From assembly GCF_900182795.1 (NCBI RefSeq), contig NZ_FXTX01000003.1:1-64000 (forward strand): a stretch of DNA of 64,000 bases. The letters run 5' to 3'. Below are positions 55,487 through 64,000 of this stretch, piece after piece. The DNA comes from Venenivibrio stagnispumantis (GTDB lineage Bacteria > Aquificota > Aquificia > Aquificales > Hydrogenothermaceae). The notes beneath the pieces were generated by a model. It was not told the DNA's origin and ran no database searches. It saw only the letters and a program-made list of their open reading frames with translations. The position numbers were made by a program, and so were the translations under genes. How positions within the stretch are numbered: the first letter of the stretch is position 1; each line of letters begins with the position of its first letter.

Positions 55487-57292
55487 ATGGTTGAACTTCT
55501 TAAAGATTTTAGAAGGGATTTATATTGTGGTGAAATAAATGAAACTAATATAGGAGATGAGCTTAGAGTTGTTGGTTGGGTTGATACTATTAGAGACCAT
55601 GGGGGTGTTTTATTTATAAATTTAAGAGATAGGGAAGGAATTGTCCAAGTTGTTTTTGACCCGGCAATTACTACATCTGATACTTATGAAAAAGCTAAGC
55701 ATCTAAAATCTGAATATGTGATAGGTGTAAAAGGTAGAGTTTTTAGAAGACCGGAAGGAACTGAAAATCCAAAAATGAAAACAGGAACTATAGAGATAAA
55801 AGCCGATTATTTGGTAATACTAAACAAATCAAAACCTCTTCCTTTCCAAATAGAAGATGATATAAAAGTTAGTGAAGAAGTAAGATTAAAATATAGATAC
55901 CTTGATTTAAGAAGAAATAAAATGCAAAGAAATATAATATTAAGACATGAAGTTTATCAGGCTACAAGAGAGTTCTTAGTAGGTAATGGATTTATAGAAG
56001 TAGAAACTCCAATGTTAACAAAAAGCACACCGGAAGGAGCAAGAGATTTCTTAGTTCCTTCAAGACTTGAAAAAGGTAAATTTTATGCATTACCTCAATC
56101 CCCTCAGTTATTTAAGCAGATTTTGATGGTTGCTGGTTTAGAAAGATATTTTCAGATAGTTAAATGTTTTAGAGATGAAGATTTAAGAGCTGATAGACAG
56201 CCGGAATTTACCCAGATAGATTTAGAGCTTTCTTTTGTTGATGAAGAAGATGTAATGGCATTATCAGAAGGTTTAATCCAACATATCTTTAAAAAAGTAT
56301 TAGGTATAGATATAAAAATACCTTTTAGAAGAATGAGTTATGAAGAAGCAATAAACAAATACGGCACCGATAAACCGGATTTAAGATATAGCTTAGAACT
56401 TATAGATATTACAGATATAGCAAAAGAAGTTGAGTTTAAAGTATTTAGTGATGTTGCAAATAGCGGTGGATTAGTTAAAGGTATTAATATAAAAGGTGGA
56501 GCTGTTTTTTCAAGAAAAGAGATAGATGAGTTAACAGAGTATGCTAAAAAATTTGGTGCAAAAGGAATGGCTTGGATAAAGCTTGAAAATGGTCAGATAA
56601 CTTCACCGATTTTAAAATTCTTTACGGAAGAACAGAAAAATAAACTACTACAAAGAATGCAGGCTGAAAATGGAGATTTACTTATATTTATTGCAGATAA
56701 AAAAGATATAACCCATAAAACTCTTGGATTTTTAAGAAAACATATAGCAGAAAAAATGAATTTAATACCGGAAAATAGATGGGAATTTTTATGGGTTGTG
56801 GATTTTCCTTTATTTGAATGGGATGAAGAAGAAAAAAGATTGGTGGCTATACACCATCCATTTACAAGCCCAAAAGAAGAAGATATAGAAAGGTTAGATG
56901 AAGCATTATCTGATGTAAATCTTGCTTTATCTTTTAAATCAAGAGCTTATGATATGGTTTTAAATGGAGAAGAAATTGGGGGTGGTTCAATTCGTATCCA
57001 TATACCGGAAGTTCAGGAAAAAATATTTCAGCTTTTAAATATTTCGCCGGAAGAAGCAAAAGAAAAATTTGGATTTTTAATAGATGCTTTAAGCTATGGA
57101 GCACCACCACACGGCGGACTTGCTTTTGGTTTAGACAGAATACTTGCTCTAATGACAGGTTCAGAAAGCATAAGAGATGTTATAGCATTTCCAAAAACTC
57201 AAAAAGGTATATGTCCTCTTACCGGAGCACCTGATTATGTTCAGGAAAAACAGCTCAAAGAGCTTGGAATTAAAGTAGAGGAAGAAGAGTAA
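55487..57292 (+). CDS. aspS: Aspartyl-tRNA synthetase
   Basis: A class II aminoacyl-tRNA synthetase of 601 residues, the long bacterial type with a GAD insertion domain. OB-fold anticodon domain: VVGWVDTIRDHGGVLFINLR. Motif 1 and 2 region: FIEVETPMLTKSTPEGARDF and FRDEDLRADRQPEFTQIDLE. Motif 3: GGLAFGLDRILALMTG. It may charge tRNA-Asn as well in organisms without AsnRS; that cannot be told here. A good GAAGGAGAG precedes the ATG. Confidence 0.97.
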   Translation: MVELLKDFRRDLYCGEINETNIGDELRVVGWVDTIRDHGGVLFINLRDREGIVQVVFDPAITTSDTYEKAKHLKSEYVIGVKGRVFRRPEGTENPKMKTGTIEIKADYLVILNKSKPLPFQIEDDIKVSEEVRLKYRYLDLRRNKMQRNIILRHEVYQATREFLVGNGFIEVETPMLTKSTPEGARDFLVPSRLEKGKFYALPQSPQLFKQILMVAGLERYFQIVKCFRDEDLRADRQPEFTQIDLELSFVDEEDVMALSEGLIQHIFKKVLGIDIKIPFRRMSYEEAINKYGTDKPDLRYSLELIDITDIAKEVEFKVFSDVANSGGLVKGINIKGGAVFSRKEIDELTEYAKKFGAKGMAWIKLENGQITSPILKFFTEEQKNKLLQRMQAENGDLLIFIADKKDITHKTLGFLRKHIAEKMNLIPENRWEFLWVVDFPLFEWDEEEKRLVAIHHPFTSPKEEDIERLDEALSDVNLALSFKSRAYDMVLNGEEIGGGSIRIHIPEVQEKIFQLLNISPEEAKEKFGFLIDALSYGAPPHGGLAFGLDRILALMTGSESIRDVIAFPKTQKGICPLTGAPDYVQEKQLKELGIKVEEEE

Positions 57293-57365
57293 TTTTTTGA
57301 TTTTTATCATACAATTGTTATGAATTATTAATAATAATTATTATAAAATTTATGAGGTTTTTAAA

Positions 57366-58211
57366 ATGGAAGGTCAAGATAAAGAACAAACCACATTAAA
57401 TCTATATATACAACAGATGGCTAAACATCCTCTTCTTACTCCGGAAGAGGAAAAAGAGCTTGCAATAAGAGCTAAAAAAGGAGATAAAGAAGCTTTAAAA
57501 AAATTAGTTGAAGGAAATCTTCGTTTTGTTATAAATATAGCTAAAAATTTTATGGGTTGGGGTGTTCCACTTGTTGATTTAATAGCAGCCGGAAATCTTG
57601 GTCTTATAGAAGCAGCAAAACGTTTTGACCCTGATAAAAATGTAAAATTTATATCTTATGCGGTATGGTGGATAAGACAGGCAATTATGCAAACGATTTT
57701 TCAGCAAACCGGAGCTGTCAGAATACCTATAAAAGAATCTTTATTTATAAGTAAAGTTAAAGAGACCTATGATAGATTAAAAGAACAGCTTGAAAGGGAG
57801 CCTACAATAGAAGAGCTTGCAAAAGAGTTAAAAGTAAGTCCAAGGAAAATAAAAAATGCATTGGCAGTAGTTAGAATGCCTGTTTCCCTTGATATGCCTA
57901 TAGGAGAAGAAGGGGAAGAGATGACCCTTCTTGATGTCCTATCAAAATCCGGCACAGAAGATATTGAAAAAGAATTAATAGAAGAATCATTACATAAAGA
58001 TTTGGAAAGTTTGTTAAATGCATTAGATGAAAGAGAAAGAAAGATTATAGAGCTAAGATATGGTCTTACAGGTGAAGAACCGAAAACATTAACAGAAGTA
58101 GGTGATGAGATAGGAATATCAAGAGAAAGAGTTAGACAGTTAGAACAAAGGGCTTTGAAAAAACTTAAAAATCTTGCTATGAAAAAACATCTTAAAGATT
58201 TTCTTTCATAA
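57366..58211 (+). CDS. Sigma-70 family RNA polymerase sigma factor without region 1.1
   Basis: A 281-residue group 2-like sigma factor. Region 1.2 (LNLYIQQMAKHPLLTPEEEK), region 2 (GNLRFVINIAKNF, DLIAAGNLGLIEAAKRFDP, AVWWIRQAI), region 3 and region 4 (LTEVGDEIGISRERVRQLEQ) are all present. Region 1.1 is missing and the non-conserved insertion is absent, so it is short for a primary RpoD. It may be an alternative RpoD/RpoS-like factor, or the compact main one. Its end overlaps bioF tail-to-tail by 20 bases. Confidence 0.9.
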   Translation: MEGQDKEQTTLNLYIQQMAKHPLLTPEEEKELAIRAKKGDKEALKKLVEGNLRFVINIAKNFMGWGVPLVDLIAAGNLGLIEAAKRFDPDKNVKFISYAVWWIRQAIMQTIFQQTGAVRIPIKESLFISKVKETYDRLKEQLEREPTIEELAKELKVSPRKIKNALAVVRMPVSLDMPIGEEGEEMTLLDVLSKSGTEDIEKELIEESLHKDLESLLNALDERERKIIELRYGLTGEEPKTLTEVGDEIGISRERVRQLEQRALKKLKNLAMKKHLKDFLS

Positions 58212-59325
58212 AACTTAAAATATCAAGTAGTTTGTCTATATCTTCATATTTATGACTATAAGATATAGTTATTCTAAGTCTTGAACTACCTATTGGCACA
58301 GTAGGGGGTCTTATTGCCTGAATAAATATATTGTTTTTAAGTAAATAATCTCTCCATATTAATGCTTTTTTCTCATCTTTTAAAATTATTGAAAATATAG
58401 GTGTATTATGAAACTCTATATTAAACCCTATTTCTTTTAATCTACTTGCAAAATATTTTGATTTTTCAAATAATTCTTTTCTTCTAAATTCTTCTTTTTG
58501 CATAATTCCTAAGTTTATAAGAGATATAAAATTTTGAACCGGAGATAATGCAGTAGAAAAAATAACAGGTCTTGCTTTATTAACAAGAAAATCTATTAAT
58601 AATTTTGAGCCGGATATAAATGCTCCAAAACTTCCTATGGCTTTTGATAATGTGCCTACCTGAATTATATTTTCATCAGGTTTAATATTAAACTCAAATA
58701 AACTTCCTTTTCCATTTCCTATAACACCGGTTGCATGGGCATCATCTATAATTAAAACTGCATCATATATTTTTGCTATCTGATATAACTCTTTTAAAGG
58801 AGCTATATCTCCTTCCATACTAAAAACGCCATCTGTGATTATAAAAATATTTCCTTTCGTTTTATTTTCTTTTATTTTATTTTCAAGGTCTTCTATATCT
58901 TTATGTTTATATATAAATTTTTTTGCTTTTGATAATCTTATTCCATCTATGATTGAAGCATGATTATACTCATCACTAAATATAATATCTTCTTCTGTTG
59001 TGATAGCTGATATTAAGCCAATATTTGCCATATATCCAGTTCCTACAACTATTGAGCTTTCTGTATCTTTCAGATTTGATAGATTTTGTTCTAATTTTTT
59101 TTGTATCTCATAATAACCGCTTACTAATGCAGATGCTCCACTTCCAACCGGTAAATCTTTTATAAACTCTTTCAATTTCTGTTTTGTATATTCATTATCT
59201 TTCAGTCCAAGATAATCATTTGAGCAAAAATTTATAATATTTTTATCAAGGATAAATCTTTCTCTATATAAATTTTTTTCCTTTATTTGATTTAGGCTAT
59301 TTTTTAGATATTCGTTAAATTTCAT
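58192..59325 (-). CDS. bioF: 8-amino-7-oxononanoate synthase (BioF-like)
   Basis: A PLP enzyme condensing pimeloyl thioester with alanine in biotin synthesis. The 377-residue alpha-oxoamine synthase has NFCSNDYLGL, GSGASALVSGYYE, IIDDAHATGVIGNGKGS and the PLP-lysine motif GTLSKAIGSFGAFISG. BioF and KBL (glycine acetyltransferase) are similar; the length and SRLRITISYSHK end favour BioF. It is the last gene of the leftward tig operon and overlaps hisH by 11 bases. Confidence 0.88.
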   Translation of the reverse strand: MKFNEYLKNSLNQIKEKNLYRERFILDKNIINFCSNDYLGLKDNEYTKQKLKEFIKDLPVGSGASALVSGYYEIQKKLEQNLSNLKDTESSIVVGTGYMANIGLISAITTEEDIIFSDEYNHASIIDGIRLSKAKKFIYKHKDIEDLENKIKENKTKGNIFIITDGVFSMEGDIAPLKELYQIAKIYDAVLIIDDAHATGVIGNGKGSLFEFNIKPDENIIQVGTLSKAIGSFGAFISGSKLLIDFLVNKARPVIFSTALSPVQNFISLINLGIMQKEEFRRKELFEKSKYFASRLKEIGFNIEFHNTPIFSIILKDEKKALIWRDYLLKNNIFIQAIRPPTVPIGSSRLRITISYSHKYEDIDKLLDILSFMKENL

Positions 59326-59935
59326 TCTTTACAAAATCTGCAAAATTTTGCAAAAATTTTAAACCTGTTGTTTGGCTTTTTTCAGGGTGAAACTGGACAG
59401 CCCAGATATTATCTTTTTCAATTGCAGAGCAAAAATCTACTCCGTAATCTGTATAAGAAGCTATAACATCTTCTTCATCCGGAACTGCATAATAAGAATG
59501 GACAAAATAAAAATAATCTCCTTCTTTTATATTTTTAAACATTTTATCTTTTTTCTTTATCCAGACTTGATTCCATCCCATGTGTGGTATTTTTATATTT
59601 AGTCTTTCATCAAATCTTATAACTTTACCTTTAATTATTCCAAGTCCTTCATGTTCTCCAAACTCATAACCATACTCAAATAATATTTGAAGTCCAAGGC
59701 ATATTCCAAGATAAGGTTTTCCTTGATTAATTGCCTGTATAATTTTATCTTTTAAGCCAAATCTTTCAAGGTTATGTATTGCATCTGCAAATGCTCCAAC
59801 TCCGGGAACAACAATTGCATCTGCTTTATCTATATCTTCCGGATTAGATGAGCGATTAACCTCAAGACCTACTTTTTGAAGAGCTTTTTCTACACTCCGT
59901 AAATTACCCATTCCGTAATCAACGAGCATTATCAT
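59315..59935 (-). CDS. hisH: Imidazole glycerol phosphate synthase glutaminase subunit
   Basis: Delivers ammonia from glutamine to HisF in histidine synthesis. The 206-residue class I amidotransferase has the nucleophile motif PYLGICLGLQILFEYG and the His-Glu pair in AVQFHPEKSQ. The N-terminal LVDYGMGNLRSVEKAL is a HisH hallmark. hisF is not adjacent. The start overlaps the trpA stop by 4 bases. Confidence 0.96.
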   Translation of the reverse strand: MIMLVDYGMGNLRSVEKALQKVGLEVNRSSNPEDIDKADAIVVPGVGAFADAIHNLERFGLKDKIIQAINQGKPYLGICLGLQILFEYGYEFGEHEGLGIIKGKVIRFDERLNIKIPHMGWNQVWIKKKDKMFKNIKEGDYFYFVHSYYAVPDEEDVIASYTDYGVDFCSAIEKDNIWAVQFHPEKSQTTGLKFLQNFADFVKNEI

Positions 59936-60699
59936 GCTTCTAAAAGCCCTTCTTTTAGATTTTTTACAAGCTCTGCAATTCCTTTAAAATCTTTTTGAGC
60001 TTGGAGTTTTACTACTGCACTTCCTACAATGACTCCATCTGCAAATGTTGATATTATTTTTGAATGTTCTTTTTTTGATACTCCAAAACCTACTGCAACC
60101 AGTTTATCAGTTATTTTTTTTATATTTTCTACATTTTGTTTAAGTTCATCCCATGGTAAATTTTCTCTTTCTCCGGTTATCCCTGTAAGAGATACATAAT
60201 ATATAAAATCATCTGTTAATTGGGAAATTAATTTTATTCTTTCTTCATTAGATGTAGGTGCTGCTAAGAATATCTGGGATAAACCAAAGCTATTTGCTAT
60301 CTTTTTAAAACTTTCTGATTCTTCCGGTGGTAAATCGGGAATGATAAATCCATCTATTCCGTTTTCTTTTGCTATCTTGCAAAACTGCTCTTCTCCCATT
60401 TTGAAGATTAGGTTGTAATAGGTCATAGCAATAAGTGGTATTTCCGGATATTTTTCTTTTATTCTTTTTGTTAGATTGAATATATCTATTGGTGTAATTC
60501 CATCTTTTATGGCTTTTTCATGGGCAACTTGAATTGTTACTCCATCTGCTACCGGATCAGAAAAAGGTATTCCAACTTCTAATATATCTGCTCCATTTTG
60601 GATTAATGTAATAGCTGTTTGAAAGCTATCTTCTATGGAAGGAAATCCTCCCATAAAATATGTAATTAAAGCCTTATTTTTAAATTTTTCTTTAATCAT
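59932..60699 (-). CDS. trpA: Tryptophan synthase alpha subunit
   Basis: Cleaves indole-3-glycerol phosphate to indole. The 255-residue TIM barrel has ALITYFMGGFPSIEDS, ILEVGIPFSDPVADGVTIQ with catalytic Glu and Asp, and VGFGVSKKEHSK near the phosphate site. I place the start at ATG 60699: GGAG lies 7 bases upstream, while the ATG seven codons earlier is inside engB without a ribosome-binding site. trpB is not adjacent. Confidence 0.95.
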   Translation of the reverse strand: MIKEKFKNKALITYFMGGFPSIEDSFQTAITLIQNGADILEVGIPFSDPVADGVTIQVAHEKAIKDGITPIDIFNLTKRIKEKYPEIPLIAMTYYNLIFKMGEEQFCKIAKENGIDGFIIPDLPPEESESFKKIANSFGLSQIFLAAPTSNEERIKLISQLTDDFIYYVSLTGITGERENLPWDELKQNVENIKKITDKLVAVGFGVSKKEHSKIISTFADGVIVGSAVVKLQAQKDFKGIAELVKNLKEGLLEA

Positions 60700-61285
60700 T
60701 TTCTTTCTCCAAACTTTCAAATATATAGCTCAGTAGTTCTTTTATTCCGGTTCCTTCTTTTGCAGATGTTAAAAATACAGGTTTATCTTTATCAAGATTT
60801 AGCTCTTCTCTTATTATTTTTGTTGTTTTTGCTTTTTCTGATTGGTTTAATTTATCTGCTTTTGTTGCTACTACAATATAATTTAATCCAAAACTTTCAA
60901 GCCAATCTTTCATTAATTTATCTAAACTTGTAGGTGGATGCCTGCTATCTACAAGCATTATTACATATTTTAAATTTTCTCTATTTAAAAGATATTCTTC
61001 TATCATTTTTTGCCATTTTTCTTTTTCTGCTTTTGATACAGAGGCAAAACCATATCCCGGTAAATCTACAAAATAGATTTTATCATTAAAAGAGAAAAAA
61101 TTTATTAATCTTGTTTTTCCTGGTTTTGCACTTACTTTTGCAATACTTCTTTTAAAAATAGCATTTAAGAGGGAAGATTTTCCTACATTAGACCTTCCGA
61201 CTATGGCTATTTCAGGTTTATCCGGTTTTGGATAATCTTTTATGTTTGTAGCACTTTTTACAAATTCAACTTTTAAGGCTGACAT
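60692..61285 (-). CDS. engB: Ribosome biogenesis GTPase EngB (YsxC/YihA)
   Basis: A small GTPase needed for 50S assembly. The 197-residue protein has G1 GRSNVGKSSLLN, G2 region KPGKTRLINFF, G3 DLPGYGFA and G4 TKADKL. The length is standard. It lies 1 base after clpX, and its end overlaps trpA. Confidence 0.96.
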   Translation of the reverse strand: MSALKVEFVKSATNIKDYPKPDKPEIAIVGRSNVGKSSLLNAIFKRSIAKVSAKPGKTRLINFFSFNDKIYFVDLPGYGFASVSKAEKEKWQKMIEEYLLNRENLKYVIMLVDSRHPPTSLDKLMKDWLESFGLNYIVVATKADKLNQSEKAKTTKIIREELNLDKDKPVFLTSAKEGTGIKELLSYIFESLEKEND

Positions 61286-61286
61286 T

Positions 61287-62513
61287 TTAGCTTGCTTTTT
61301 CTATTATGTATAATGGCTCTTTTTTCTTTAAAACAACATCTTTATCTATGATTACTTTCTTCAATCCTGTTTGGTGTGGTGCTTCATACATAACATCAAG
61401 CATTATATCTTCTATTATTGCCCTTAATCCTCTTGCTCCGGTTTTTCTTTGGATTGCTTCTTTTGCTATCTCTCTAATTGCATCTTCTGTAAATTCAAGC
61501 TCTATACCATCCATTGCAAGAAGATTTTTATATTGTTTTATCAATGCGTTTTTAGGTTCAGTTAATACTTTTACAAGAGCGTCTTCATCAAGCTCTTCAA
61601 GGGTTGCTATAACAGGAATTCTTCCTATAAACTCAGGTATTAATCCGAATTTTATTAAATCTTCAACCTGAACCTGAGAAAGTAAATCTTTTTCTTCTTT
61701 TTTATTTTTTATATCAGCTCCAAATCCTATGGATTTTTTACCAAGTCTTTGTCTTATAATATCTTCAAGTCCTACAAATGCTCCACCAAGTATAAATAAT
61801 ATATTTGTGGTATCTATCTGTATAAATTCTTGATGTGGATGTTTTCTTCCACCTTGAGGTGGAACATTTGCTATTGTGCCTTCTAATATTTTAAGTAATG
61901 CTTGCTGGACTCCTTCTCCTGATACATCTCTTGATATAGAAGGATTTTCTCCTGATTTTTTGGCTATTTTATCAACCTCATCTATATAAACAATACCTCT
62001 TTCTGCAAGCTCTACATCATAATCAGCATTTTGTAATAATTTTGTAAGAATACTTTCTACATCTTCTCCAACATAACCGGCTTCTGTTATATTTGTAGCA
62101 TCTGCTATTGCAAAAGGAACATTTAATATTTTTGCAAGGGTTTTTGCAAGCAATGTTTTTCCTGAACCGGTAGGTCCTATTAAAAGTATATTACTTTTTT
62201 CTATCTCTACATCTGAGTTTTTTATCTTATCCTTTGAGTACAATCTTTTATAATGGTTATAAACAGCTACTGACAATACCTTTTTTGCTCTTTCCTGTCC
62301 TACAACATATTCATCAAGTATCTTTTTTATCTCTTTTGGTGTTGGAAGCTTAGATATATTTTTAAATTTTCTTTCTTCAAGCTCATTTTTTATAATTGTT
62401 GCACATTCATCTACACAATCATCACATATATATACACCATTAGGTCCTTCTATTAGAACATTAACTTCTTTTTCTTTTTTTCCGCAAAAAGAGCATTCTC
62501 TTTCTTTTGCCAT
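61287..62513 (-). CDS. clpX: ATP-dependent Clp protease ATP-binding subunit ClpX
   Basis: The AAA+ unfoldase of ClpXP. The 408-residue protein has an N-terminal zinc-binding domain ([12 protein letters not shown]...[10 protein letters not shown]), Walker [18 protein letters not shown], Walker [12 protein letters not shown], and the sensor-2 region [16 protein letters not shown]. It is encoded next to clpP, with tig upstream, the usual trigger factor-protease order. Confidence 0.97.
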   Translation of the reverse strand: MAKERECSFCGKKEKEVNVLIEGPNGVYICDDCVDECATIIKNELEERKFKNISKLPTPKEIKKILDEYVVGQERAKKVLSVAVYNHYKRLYSKDKIKNSDVEIEKSNILLIGPTGSGKTLLAKTLAKILNVPFAIADATNITEAGYVGEDVESILTKLLQNADYDVELAERGIVYIDEVDKIAKKSGENPSISRDVSGEGVQQALLKILEGTIANVPPQGGRKHPHQEFIQIDTTNILFILGGAFVGLEDIIRQRLGKKSIGFGADIKNKKEEKDLLSQVQVEDLIKFGLIPEFIGRIPVIATLEELDEDALVKVLTEPKNALIKQYKNLLAMDGIELEFTEDAIREIAKEAIQRKTGARGLRAIIEDIMLDVMYEAPHQTGLKKVIIDKDVVLKKKEPLYIIEKAS

Positions 62514-62517
62514 ATTA

Positions 62518-63120
62518 TTATTGACCTCTTTTTTCTATAACTTTATCTATTAAACCATACTCCATAGCTTCATAAGCAGACATAAAATAATCTCTCTCTG
62601 TATCTGCTTCTATTTTTTCTATTGGTTGTCCGGTATGTTTTGCAAGATATTCATTTAACATTCTTTTTAATCTTAATATTTCTTTTGCATGTATTTCTAT
62701 ATCGGTAGCCTGTCCTTGAAATCCACCAAGTGGTTGGTGAATCATTATTCTTGAGTTTGGAAGTGAATATCTTTTTCCTTTAGCACCGGCTGAAAGTAAA
62801 AATGCTCCCATAGAGGCTGCCTGTCCTAGGCATATTGTCACTACATCTGGTTTTATATAATTCATTGTGTCGTATATTGCAAAACCGGCAGTTACTACAC
62901 CACCGGGAGAGTTGATATACATATATATATCTTTTTCAGGGTCTTCTGCTTCTAAAAATAATAGCTGTGCAACAATTAGATTAGCCACATGGTCATCAAT
63001 AGGTGTTCCAAGTAGTATAATTCTATCTTTCAGTAATCTTGAATATATATCGTAAGCTCTTTCACCTCTTGGTGTTTGTTCAATTACTATAGGCACTAAT
63101 TGGTTTAAAATCTTATCCAT
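62518..63120 (-). CDS. clpP: ATP-dependent Clp protease proteolytic subunit ClpP
   Basis: The serine protease barrel of ClpXP. The 200-residue protein has the catalytic Ser in [20 protein letters not shown], the His in [11 protein letters not shown] and the Asp in [19 protein letters not shown]. The start overlaps the tig stop by 8 bases. Complete and standard. Confidence 0.97.
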   Translation of the reverse strand: MDKILNQLVPIVIEQTPRGERAYDIYSRLLKDRIILLGTPIDDHVANLIVAQLLFLEAEDPEKDIYMYINSPGGVVTAGFAIYDTMNYIKPDVVTICLGQAASMGAFLLSAGAKGKRYSLPNSRIMIHQPLGGFQGQATDIEIHAKEILRLKRMLNEYLAKHTGQPIEKIEADTERDYFMSAYEAMEYGLIDKVIEKRGQ

Positions 63121-64000
63121 TACTTACCTCTTCTGCTTGGTTTTCTTTTTCTTTTAATTTTGCTTCATACTCTTCCTTAGATAATTCTTTAATATTTGCC
63201 TTTTCTATTACTTTGTCAAGGGCTTTTTGTCTAAGGATATCTGATTTAATGCCTTCTATCATCCCTTTTTCCTGTAAATACGCTTTCATGTCTGAAGTAG
63301 ATACATCATATAATTTAGCCAATTCTTCTATTTTTGCATTAAGTTCTTCTTCTGATACTGATAATCCTTCTTTTTCTGCTATTTTATTTAAAATAAACAT
63401 AATTTTTACATTTCTTTCTGCAGATGCTATCATATTTGGCTTAACTGCTTCTATCATATCCCTGTTTGGTTTTATTCCATAATTTTTCAATTGGGATTCA
63501 TATCTATTTAAAAGAGCATTTGCTTCTATTTCTAATAAAGACACAGGGACAGGGAAATCATAATCTTGGGCTAATTTTCCTAATATTTGGTCTTCTATAT
63601 TTCTTTTTCTAGCTATTTGTAATGCATTTTCTATAATTTCTTTAATTTTTTGTCTTGCTTCTTCTACATTTTCACCAAGTTCTATGGATTTTACAAACTC
63701 ATCATTAAACTCCGGTTTTACTTCTTGTCTAACTTCCAATATCTTAATATTTACAGTTGCTTTTCCTATTTCTTTTCCTTCTGGATTGTATAATGGAACA
63801 TTTTCAAGTTTTACTTCATCTCCGGCTTTTTTTCCTATTAATGCATCTTCTATTTCTTTTCTGAGCATTCCGGCTCCAATTACTGCTTCAAATATATCTT
63901 TTTCTTCAGAGCCATCTTCTGCTACTATATGATATTCTATTTCAACTTCATCACCTATTTCTATTGCTTTGTCTGCTACTTCATACGTTATATTTTCTTC
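63113..64000 (-). CDS. tig: Trigger factor, C-terminal part (cut by window edge)
   Basis: A ribosome-bound chaperone. The open frame runs to the window's right edge without a start (frame aligned to base 64000), giving about 295 residues. The visible part begins in the FKBP-like domain ([40 protein letters not shown]) and continues into the helical arm domain ([20 protein letters not shown]). The N-terminal ribosome-binding domain lies outside the window. Confidence 0.95.
   Translation of the reverse strand, partial: EENITYEVADKAIEIGDEVEIEYHIVAEDGSEEKDIFEAVIGAGMLRKEIEDALIGKKAGDEVKLENVPLYNPEGKEIGKATVNIKILEVRQEVKPEFNDEFVKSIELGENVEEARQKIKEIIENALQIARKRNIEDQILGKLAQDYDFPVPVSLLEIEANALLNRYESQLKNYGIKPNRDMIEAVKPNMIASAERNVKIMFILNKIAEKEGLSVSEEELNAKIEELAKLYDVSTSDMKAYLQEKGMIEGIKSDILRQKALDKVIEKANIKELSKEEYEAKLKEKENQAEEVSNG

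Overview
The window looks like the chromosome of a low-GC (about one third G+C by eye), thermophilic member of the Aquificota, most likely family Hydrogenothermaceae (Sulfurihydrogenibium/Persephonella type). The grounds are Lys/Glu/Ile-rich proteins, Aquificales-style tight and scrambled operons (for example tig-clpP-clpX-engB-trpA-hisH-bioF), and a mixed CRISPR-Cas locus. The genus is inference from reading alone; no database search was possible.

Region 1 (1-16.9 kb) is defence. A probable cas1 end and cas2 run rightward and meet a twelve-gene leftward operon: cas6, cas10/csm1, csm2, csm3, csm4, csm5, a CARF-RelE fusion, cas8b, cas7, a lone minimal nucleotidyltransferase (MNT), cas5, cas3. 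This is a complete type III-A interference module and a complete type I-B module served by one cas6 from one good promoter. Cas10 keeps its GGDD cyclase site, so it should make cyclic oligoadenylate, and the CARF-RelE protein is the obvious receptor and toxin. A VapBC pair lies between the operon and the leader of a 22-repeat CRISPR array. The array has a consensus leader promoter, and its repeats occur in two alleles arranged in blocks.

Region 2 (16.9-28.0 kb) is efflux. A leftward six-gene operon (RND pump, iron alcohol dehydrogenase, TetR repressor, TolC-like channel, EmrA-like adaptor, EmrB-like MFS pump) diverges from a lipoprotein adaptor and a second TolC-like gene. A perfect palindromic operator overlaps both divergent promoters.

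Region 3 (28.1-41.1 kb) carries trpE, tatBC, a LOG-family protein, a flavoprotein, a Fur regulator, a HerA-like ATPase, a phosphoribosyltransferase and a haem-binding lipoprotein, then pilMNO-(P)-Q for type IV pili and a stand-alone dihydrolipoamide dehydrogenase. Region 4 (41.1-51.2 kb) holds metK, ilvD, ahcY, rimO, mtnA, yvcK and nadB, interrupted by a small patch of decayed genes around a DUF2283 gene.

Region 5 (51.2-55.5 kb) is rich in regulatory structure. infC has no conventional start and appears to use AUU, behind a pseudoknot-forming leader. A sigma-54 promoter with phased upstream sites drives two DUF2173 genes (one broken by an amber codon), followed by an SCP2-like protein and an NtrC-type activator. 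An unassigned rod-like structured RNA candidate lies before aspS. Region 6 (55.5-64 kb) is housekeeping: aspS, a sigma-70 family factor, and the tig-to-bioF operon, with tig cut by the window edge. No tRNA, rRNA or intact insertion sequence was found.
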